A DNA stretch of 64,000 nt from Aegilops tauschii subsp. strangulata (taxonomy: Eukaryota; Streptophyta; Magnoliopsida; Poales; Poaceae). Numbering within the stretch: position 1 is the stretch's first letter; each line of letters starts with the position of its first letter. Location of the stretch: the NCBI RefSeq assembly GCF_002575655.3, contig NC_053040.3, forward strand, positions 354,025,267-354,089,266. Direction: 5' to 3'. Of the stretch, positions 56,485 through 64,000 are shown in pieces. The notes under the pieces are model-generated. The model saw nothing but the letters and a program-made list of their open reading frames with translations. It did not search any database and was not told the origin of the DNA. Position numbers and translations under genes: made by a program.

Positions 56485-59400
56485 ATGGCTCGTTCGATCA
56501 TCCACAACGGTGTCGTCTCGAGGGAGACTTTCCTCCCCGGCCAAATTTTCATATTCAGCGGCTTCGCACTGCGTGCCAACTCGACTGGCCACCTTGAGCA
56601 GATCGACAGCTATGCCCCTGGTCATCAGATCAGTTTTGGAAATCTGAACTATGTCACTGATATCCGAGGAGACTTGATCTTCGAAGGGTTCGCGGCCCCG
56701 ACCACCGCTCTGGCCTTAGATCCAGAGCACACTACCAGGTCCGAAGACGGGAGTTTAGAGCCCGCCGGACTGTCTGCAGTTATGGAACTTGCTACGGAGA
56801 TCCGGAGGGGACTGCGTCATTGGCAAACCCGAAGACAAACCGGGCTCCCCTTGTCGCTAAAGCGCCGGACTCTCCCTTGGACTTCAAATCCGAACTCTCC
56901 AGGTCTGCGTCAAACGGGCACGGCCAGGAGGCTCTCACCCCGGTCAGCCCTGCGGACTCTCGTTCCTCTGTCCAAACCTCGCTCCTAAACGAGGCTCTGG
57001 ACTTAATGCGATCCCTCCGCATTACAGAGGAATCGCTTCCAAATTATGCCTAGCCCGGACTAGGGACTGAGAGCAAGAAATTTTACGTCCCACCCACCAC
57101 CCACTTCATAGCCACTGTCGAAGATTTAACCGACATGCTGGACTACGCCTCTGAAGACATCGGCGGCATGGACGACGATGCCGGGGACGAACAAGGCCAA
57201 GACCCTCCGTTCATCGGACGTTGGACGGCCACCTCCACATATGACGTGTACATAGACACACCCAAAGAGGATGACGACGATGGCAAGAAGGATCCGATTG
57301 AGGACAAGCCTGCTAAGCACCTCCGAAGCGTCAACGTTAGCGGCGCCGCTCAAAATCGCGTCGCGAAAAAGACAGCAATACCAGCACCGGAGACAATAAC
57401 ACTCCGGAGAATGCCGAAGACCCCGATGCCCCTGTCTAGCCAACATCCGAACAGGATTATTGGGAGGAAGGCCAAGTTAACCCCGACGATCCTGTCGGGA
57501 ACGAGGACTCGGAGGATAGTAACTACCTACCGATCTCCGAAGAGGATGTAAGCCTCGGTGACGAAGACTTCATCGTGCCTGAGGAACCCCTCGAGCAAGA
57601 GTGCCTTAAGCGCCGGCTAATCGCCATTGTTAGAAGCGTGAAAAAGAAGCAGCAGCAGCTTCAAGCTGAATAGGATTTACTCAATGATAGATGGACTAAT
57701 GTCCTGGCAGCCGAGGAATACGGCCTCGAACGCCCAACTAAGAGTTACCCGAAGCGCAAGCTACTACCACAATTTGACGACGAGGCCCTTGAGCCAATAC
57801 CGCCAAAGCATAAAACTGCTGACGAACCTGACCGCCTACCACGTGGACGGGACAGACCAGCTACTTACGCCGAACACCAGCCCGCGCCACCCCGCCGTCG
57901 AGGCAAGGAGGCAACGGCCCTGGGCTATACCTACGACCTACGCAAGGACCTGGAGAATAGAGCCAGTCAGACAAGATCAATCTATGGATCGAGGGGGCGT
58001 GCTCCAACGCGAGAGGACGGCCATCAAGCCTGGCGAGACAGGCACAACCTCACCCAGGCTGAAAACCGCATCCGGACTTCATCCGAACTGCACCGCGACA
58101 TCGCCCGATACAGAGGCGCCGCACACCCCTTATGCTTCACCGATGAGATGATGGAACACCAGTTCCCAGAAGGGTTCAAACCCGTGAACATAGAATCATA
58201 CGATGGTACAAAGGACCCCGCAGTATGGATCAAAGATTTTCTTCTCCACATTCACATGGCTCGCGGTGATGATCTCCATGCCATCAAATACCTCCCGCTC
58301 AAATTAAAGGGACCAGCACGGCACTGGTTAAACAGCCTCCCAGAAAATTCTATTGGCAGCTGGTAAGACTTGGAGGATGCCTTTAGAAACAACTTCCAAG
58401 GTACCTATGTTCGGCCTCCAGACGCCGATGACCTTAATCACATAGTCCAGCAACCCGGAGAATCAGCCCGAAAACTCTGGACCAGGTTCTTAATTAGAAC
58501 CAAATTATGGATTGTCCAGATGCCGAAGCCCTCGCGGCCTTCAAACACAGCGTCCGAGACGAGTGGCTCGCCCGACACCTCGGCCAAGAAAAGCCGAAGT
58601 CCATGGTAGCCCTTACCGCACTTATGACCCGATTTTGCACAGGAGAAGATAGCTGGCTAGCTCGTAGAAGCAATAGCACCAGCGACCCTGGCACCTCCGA
58701 AGCAGGGATGGCAATGGCAAGCCACGATGCAACAAGCACAAGCGTCGAAGCAATAACGAAGATACCGAAGACACAGCGGTCAACACCGGATTCAGTGGCT
58801 CTAAACCCGGTCAGCGGAAGAAGCCATTCAAAGGAAACAAGGATGCTCCATCTAGTTTGGACAGAATACTCGATCGGCCTTGCCAGATTCATGGCACCCC
58901 CGATAAGCCTGCCAATCATACCAACAGAAATTGTTGGGTCTTTAAACATGCCAGCAAGCTCAACGCCGAACACAAGGGGAAAGGACCGCCCAGCGAGGAC
59001 GACGATGAAGAGCCTCGCCCACCGAATACAGGGGGACAGAAGAAATTCCCCCCGAGGTCAAAACGGTGAACATGATCTACGTTACTCATATCCCTAAGCG
59101 GGAGCGCAAGCGCGCGTTAAGGGATGTCTACGCCATAGAGCCAGTCGCCCCAAAATTTAATCCATGGTCAGCCTGCCCGATCACCTTTGATCGCAGAGAC
59201 CATCCGACCAGTATCCGTCATGGAGGTTCGGCCGCCTTGGTCCTCGATCCAATTATTGACGGATTCCACCTCACGCGAGTCTCTATGGACGGCGGCAACA
59301 GTCTTAATCTGCTTTATCAGGACACTGTCCGTAAAATGGGTATTGATCCATCAAGGATCAAGCCCACTAAAACCACCTTTAAAGGGGTAATACCCGGTGT

Positions 59401-59757
59401 AGAAGCCCGCTGCACAGGCTCAATAACATTGGAAGTGGTCTTCGATTCGCCGGACAACTTCTGACGTGAAGACTTGATCTTCGACGTCCCTTTCCGCAGT
59501 GGTTATCACACACTACTCGGGAGAACCGCCTTCGCCTGCTTCAATGCGGTCCCGCATTATGCTTAGTTAAAGCTCAAAATGCCGGGACCCCGCGGCGTTA
59601 TTACAGTTAATGGAAACATGGAGCGCTCCCTCCGTACTGAGGAGCATACCGCGGCCCTTGCAGCCGAAGTACAGGGTGGTCTTATTGGGCCAAAAACTAA
59701 ATCGGCAGCCAAGCCACCGGACACTGTCAAACAGGCCCGGTCTACCCTGTAGATTGA
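56485..59757 (+). pseudogene. gag: gag-protease of the Fatima-like element, broken
   Basis: An N-terminal frame begins MARSIIHNGVVSRETFLPG at 56485. A shift near 56815 leads to MANPKTNRAPLVAK and EALDLMRSLRITEESLP. An acidic linker lies at 57135-57551. The gag core at 58148-58500 shows PVNIESYDGTKDPAVWIKDF and LKLKGPARHWLNSLPENSIG, a stop, then DLEDAFRNNFQGTY and GESARKLWTRF. A zinc-knuckle-like segment lies near 58870-58960 in another frame. The protease at 59066-59464 has THIPKRERKRALRDVYAIEP and VSMDGGNSLNLLYQDTVRKM; its frame continues past the stop at 59462 with HTLLGRTAFACFNAVPHYA to about 59757. At least five lesions. Confidence 0.8.
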
Positions 59758-60525
59758 CAGTCCGGCTCGTCCAGAGCTAGATTAGCAATTCAGCCTCCGT
59801 CAAAACCCCAACCTGATAGCGGCATACGTACCGCGCCTACATAACTACGCACTAAAGATACCATGGGCAAGGACGGAGGCATACTAAACATAAAGTCCAT
59901 AGTATGGCTCGACCCTGTCCGGACCTTCATATTTTTTCACCTTTTTTCTTGTTTTTATTTTTCAGGTTCTTTACAACCCACATCACTTTCTGGTGGTAAC
60001 AAGGGCCCCTTTCTAGGCCCCTTATGCATACTCGATTGTTGATCCTCATAAAGGATCCTACACCAAGGTGAAAAGCGGCGCAGACGTGCGACAGAGTGTC
60101 CAAAGGATCTTCAAGATCATCTTTTCAATTTTAGGACATGTATACAACTTTCCCTTGTTCTCGACATGTAAAATAGCCGTGATGCTTATCGCATCTTCTG
60201 TTAAAATACGTTTTGACATACCAATCGGACTATAATGGAAACAGTTTCGCCCAACCTTTTTCGATATCGGCTTATTTCTTAATCAGTTCTCCCCCTTTAC
60301 GTTAGATTGGCATATACACCTCGGTACGACATAAATCGCCAGGGGCTTTATTCAGCCATATATATTTGTGAAAACAGAAAAGTCCGAACACTCTCAGAGT
60401 AGACTTCGGCATCCCAAATACTGCATTATATGCATCGGCTCCGAATCATGTCTTTGGTCAATAGTTGGGTTACCCGGCTCATGTGTTTGCTACCTTACGT
60501 TCCAATAATTCGGCTAGGATAGTAA
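59758..60525 (+). other. 3' non-coding region of the Fatima-like element
   Basis: Following the truncated protease is AT-rich sequence with a T-run (59931-59963), then text without a coding frame. No gene is seen in these 770 bases. Confidence 0.5.
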
Positions 60526-60892
60526 AGGGAGAACTACTGCGATAGTAAAGGACACCGCAAGATTGAACCCAAAACTAAGCACCTCTCCCATTGCAAGAAA
60601 TACCAATCTAGTTGGCCAAACTAAACCAATAATTCAAAGAGAAATACAAAGATATCAAATCATGCATATAAGAATTCAGAGAAGATTCAAATAATATCCA
60701 TAGATAATCTGATCATAAATCCACAATTCATCGGATCTCGACAAACACACCGCAAAAGAATATTACATCAGATAGAACTCGAAGAACATCGAGGAGAACA
60801 TGGTATTGAAGATCATAGAGAGAGAAGAAGCCATCTAGCTACTAGCAATGGACCTGTAGGTCTGTGGTAAACTACTCACGCTTCATCGGAAG
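60526..60892 (-). repeat. Athila element C, 3' LTR, second segment
   Basis: From about 60540 the sequence is the reverse of 34150-34560 of element A (AAAGGACACC, TCTCCCATTGCAAG, AATTCATCGGATCTCG, AAACTACTCACGC). About 600 bases of the LTR between the first and second segments are missing. Confidence 0.82.
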
Positions 60893-62630
60893 TGAAGGAA
60901 ATATGCCCTAGAGGCAATAATAAAGTATTATATATTTCCTTATATCATGATAAATGTTTATTATTCATGCTAGAATTGTATTAACCGGAAACATAATACA
61001 TGTGTGAATACATAGACAAACAGAGTGTCACTAGTATGCCTCTACTTGACTAGCTCGTTAATCAAAGATGGTTATGTTTCCTAGCCATAGACATGAGTTG
61101 TCATTTGATTAACGGGATCACCTCATTAGGAGAATGACGTGATTGACATGACCCATTACGTTAGCTTAGCACCCGATCGTTTAGTATGTTGCTATTGCTT
61201 TCTTCATGACTTATACATGTTCCTATGACTATGAGATTATGCAACTCCCGTTTACCGGAGGAACACTTTGTGTGCTACCAAACGTCACAACGTAACTGGG
61301 TGATTATAAAGGTGCTCTACAGGTGTCTCCAAAGGTACTTGTTGGGTTGGCGTATTTCGAGATTAGTATTTGTCACTCCGATTGTCGGAGAGGTATCTCT
61401 GGGCCCACTCGGTAATGCACATCACTATAAGCCTTGCAAGCATTGTGACTAATAAGTTAGTTGCGGGATGATGTATTACAGAACGAGTAAAGAGACTTGC
61501 CGGTAACGAGATTGAACTAGGTATCGAGATACCGACGATCGAATCTCGGGCAAGTAACATACCGATGACAAAGGGAACAACGTATGTTGTTATGCGGTCT
61601 GACCGATAAAGATCTTCGTAGAATATGTGGGAGCCAATATGGGCATCCAGGTCCCGCTATTGGTTATTGACTGGAGAGGTGTCTCGGTCATGTCTACATT
61701 GTTCTCGAACCCAAAGGGTCCGCACGCTTAAAGTTACGATGACAGTTATATTATGAGTTTATGTGATTTGATGTACCGAAGGTTGTTCGGAGTCCCGGAT
61801 GTGATCACGGACATGACGAGGAGTCTCGAAATGGTCGAGACGTAAAGATTGATATATTGGACGACTATATTCGGACACCGAAGTGTTCCGGAGAAGTTTC
61901 GGATTAAACCGGAGTGCCGGAGGGTTACCGGAACCCCCCGGGGAAGTATTGGGCCTTAGTGGGCCTTGAGGGGAGAAAGAGGGCAGTAGCCATGAGGTGG
62001 TGCGCCCCCTCCCAGAGGAGTCCTAGTTGGACTAGGAGAGGGGGCGCAGCCCCCTTTCCCTCTCCCTCTCCCTCTCTTTCCTTCCCCCCTTCTTTTCCTA
62101 GTAGGACTAGGAAAGGGGAGTCCTACTCCTACTAGGAGGAGGACTCCCCCCCTCTCCTTGGCGCGCCCCATAGGCAGCCGGCCTCCCCTTGCTCCTTTAT
62201 ATACGGGGGCAGGGGGCACCTAAGAACACACTTGATATACGATATTTTAGCCGTGTGCGGTGCCCCCCTCCACCAGATTACACCTCGATAATACCGTCGC
62301 GAAGCTTAGGCGAAGCCCTGCGTCGGTGGAACATCATCATCGTCACCACGCCGTCGTGCTGACGAAACTCTCCCTCAACACTCGGCTGGATCGGAGTTCG
62401 AGGGACGTCATCGAGCTGAACGTGTGTAGAACTTCGGAGGTGCCGTACGTTCGGTACTTGATCGGTCGGATCGTGAAGACGTTCGACTACATCAACCGCG
62501 TTGTGATAGCGCTTCCGCTGTCGGTCTACGAGGGTACGTGGACAATACTCTCCCCTCTCGTTGCTATGCATCACCATGATCTTGCGTGTGCGTAGGAATT
62601 TTTTTTTTGAAATTACTACGTTGCCCAACA
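60893..62630 (+). mobile_element. Solo Angela-type Copia LTR
   Basis: It starts TGAAGGAAATATGCCC and ends GTTGCCCAACA, 1738 bp, flanked by GGAAG on both sides (60888-60892 and 62631-62635). It is related to, but clearly different from, the LTRs at 28096 and 53689 and lies in the other orientation. A polypyrimidine stretch and nested CCTAGTAGGACTAGG-type palindromes occur at 62020-62150. A T-run (62610-62619) lies near the 3' end. No internal sequence is present. Confidence 0.93.
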
Positions 62631-62635
62631 GGAAG

Positions 62636-63145
62636 GGCAATAGGGTTGATGTAGATGCCCTCCGTGATCGAAGCCCCCTCCGGCAGATCGCCGGAAAAGG
62701 CCCCAAGATGGGATCTCACGGGAACGGAGGCTTGCGTCGGTGGAAAAGTTTTTTTGTGGATGCTTCTGGTGGTTTGGGAATATTTGGGAATTTATAGGCC
62801 GAAGATTAGGGTTAGAGAAGCTCCGAGGGACCCACAAGGCAGGGGCGTGCCCTGCACCCTTGCCGTCGCCTCAGGACTCCTTTGCCTTGGTCTCCAAGTC
62901 CTACGTGTGTCTTATGGTCCAAGAAAAATCATCTTAAATTTTGATTCCGTTTGGACTCCATTTGATATTCCCTTTCTGCGAAACTCAAAAACAAGGAAAA
63001 AACAGAAACTGGCACTTGGCTCTAGGTTAATAGGTTAGTCCCAAAAATAATATAAAATAGCATATTAATGCATACAAAACATCCAGAACAGATAATATAA
63101 TAGCATGGAACAATCAAAAATTATAGATACGTTGGAGATGTATCA
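62636..63145 (-). repeat. Athila element C, 3' LTR, third segment with LTR start
   Basis: It continues the A-type LTR in reverse (GTAGATGCCCTCCG, CCGGAAAAGGCCCC) and reaches the LTR start at 63145, TGATACATCTCCAACG on the minus strand. Segments 2 and 3 join cleanly when the solo LTR and one GGAAG are removed. Confidence 0.88.
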
Positions 63146-64000
63146 AGCATCCCCAAGCTGTTTAGAGACTCTCAAAATAATATAAGTGAAGCAAGGGAGT
63201 TCAACAATTTCTGTAAAATAAAGCCACCACCGTGCTCTAAAAAGATATAAGTGAAGTACTAGAGCATATTGCCTAGCTCAAAAGATATAAGTGAAGCACA
63301 TAGAGTATTCTAATAAATTCACGATTAATGCGTGGTCCTCTCAAAAGGTATGTACAGCAAGGATGATTGTGGCAAACTAAAAAGCAAAGACTCATACCAT
63401 ACAAGACACTCCAAGCAAAACACATATCGTGTGGTGAATAAAAATATAGCCTCAAGTAAATTTACCGATGGATTGAAGACGAAAGAGGGGATGCCTTCCG
63501 GGGCAACCCCAAGCTTAGGCTCTTGGTTGTCCTTGAATATTACCTTGGGGTGCCTTGGGCATCCCCAAGCTTAGGTTGTTGCCACTCCTTATTTCATAGT
63601 CCATCAAATCTTTACCCAAAACTTGGAAACTTCACAACACAAAACTCAATAGAAAACTCATGAGATCCGTTAGTATAAGAAAATAAATCACCACTTTGGT
63701 ACTATTGTGAACTCATTCTTTATTTATATTGGTGTAATATCTACTGTATTCCAACTTCTCCATGGTTCATACCCCCCGATACTACCCATAGATTCATCAA
63801 AATAAGCAAACAACACATAGAAAACAGAATCTGTCAAAAACCGAACAGTCTGTAGTAATATGTAAACTTCGAATACTTCTGTAACTCTAAAAATTCTGAA
63901 CATTTAGGACAACATAGGCAATTCATATATCAATATTTTGTAAAAAAAATCAGGATTTTATCACGCATCTGTGATTTTTAACAATTCTGTCAATGAGCGC
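63146..64000 (-). mobile_element. Athila element C, internal 3' region (runs off the window)
   Basis: The minus-strand tract AGCTTGGGGATGCT ends at the LTR. Beyond it the sequence is the reverse of about 47270-48193 of element A (AAGATATAAGTGAAGCAC, CAAGGATGATTGTGGC, GGCATCCCCTC). Compared with A, some 1.7 kb next to the tract is missing in C. No gene is seen. Confidence 0.82.

Larger units (their letters stand above)
55976..60525 (+). mobile_element. Fatima-like Gypsy element lacking pol and 3' LTR
   Basis: A 5' LTR (55976-56437) is followed by the leader TTGGTGCTTTCATT, gag pieces, a protease and then directly by a non-coding 3' region (about 59880-60525). Reverse transcriptase and integrase are absent. 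No 3' LTR is found before Athila sequence returns near 60526-60545, where part of the target LTR is also missing, so a deletion removed the right end. The exact right border is uncertain by about 30 bases. Confidence 0.78.

Noticed and set aside
1..64000. Host single-copy genes, tRNA or rRNA genes
   Set aside because: All long frames and most bases are explained by retroelements. The tRNA-like strings are short primer sites.

Overview
This 64 kb window is plant genomic DNA made almost wholly of nested LTR retrotransposons. The families point to a grass of the wheat/barley tribe (Triticeae): BARE/Angela-type Copia LTRs (TGAAGGAAATATGCC ends), Sabrina/WHAM-type Athila-lineage Gypsy LTRs (TGATACGTCTCC ends, TGGCGCCGTTGC primer sites), a Fatima-type Gypsy LTR and Tat-lineage Gypsy elements with an antisense gene. 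I see no host protein gene, tRNA or rRNA. Family names are recalled from general knowledge and were not checked by a search. Letters A-H, X and Y below are local labels.

Left block (1-8488) is a patchwork. It holds LTR pieces X (1-343) and E-type (344-794, minus), an orphan Athila gag fragment (795-1051), the 5' half of Tat element F (LTR, primer site, gag-protease; 1052 to about 4782), the 3' half of a different Tat element E (intact 488-residue antisense ORF plus 3' LTR; about 4783-7774), and an unclassified 0.7 kb block.

Middle-left (8489-28005) is a 5'-truncated Athila element D, split by the complete 14.4 kb Tat element G (10481-24871, minus strand, target duplication CCGTG). G carries degenerate gag-pro-pol, a solo LTR H (19248-19768, duplication ATATC) inside its RNase H region, nine copies of a 78-bp tandem repeat, and a multi-exon gene on the opposite strand with its own TATA box.

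Middle-right (28006-55617) is a four-deep nest. A Gypsy LTR fragment Y was hit by a Copia element (28096-55422, minus). The Copia element was hit in gag by Athila element A (33680-51540, plus, duplication AGCTA), and A was hit by Athila element B (37704-47175, minus, duplication GGCAA). A solo Gypsy LTR (52224-53109) sits in the Copia leader. A and B both keep gag-protease but lack reverse transcriptase and integrase, so they look non-autonomous.

Right block (55618-64000) is the 3' LTR and internal end of Athila element C (minus, running off the window). It was broken by a Fatima-like element lacking pol (55976 to about 60525) and by a solo Angela-type LTR (60893-62630, duplication GGAAG).

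The elements do not form an operon or pathway. They are layers of insertion, and target duplications fix their relative order. The most notable coding material is the antisense gene family of the Tat elements, seen twice: once intact and unspliced in E, once spliced and decayed in G.
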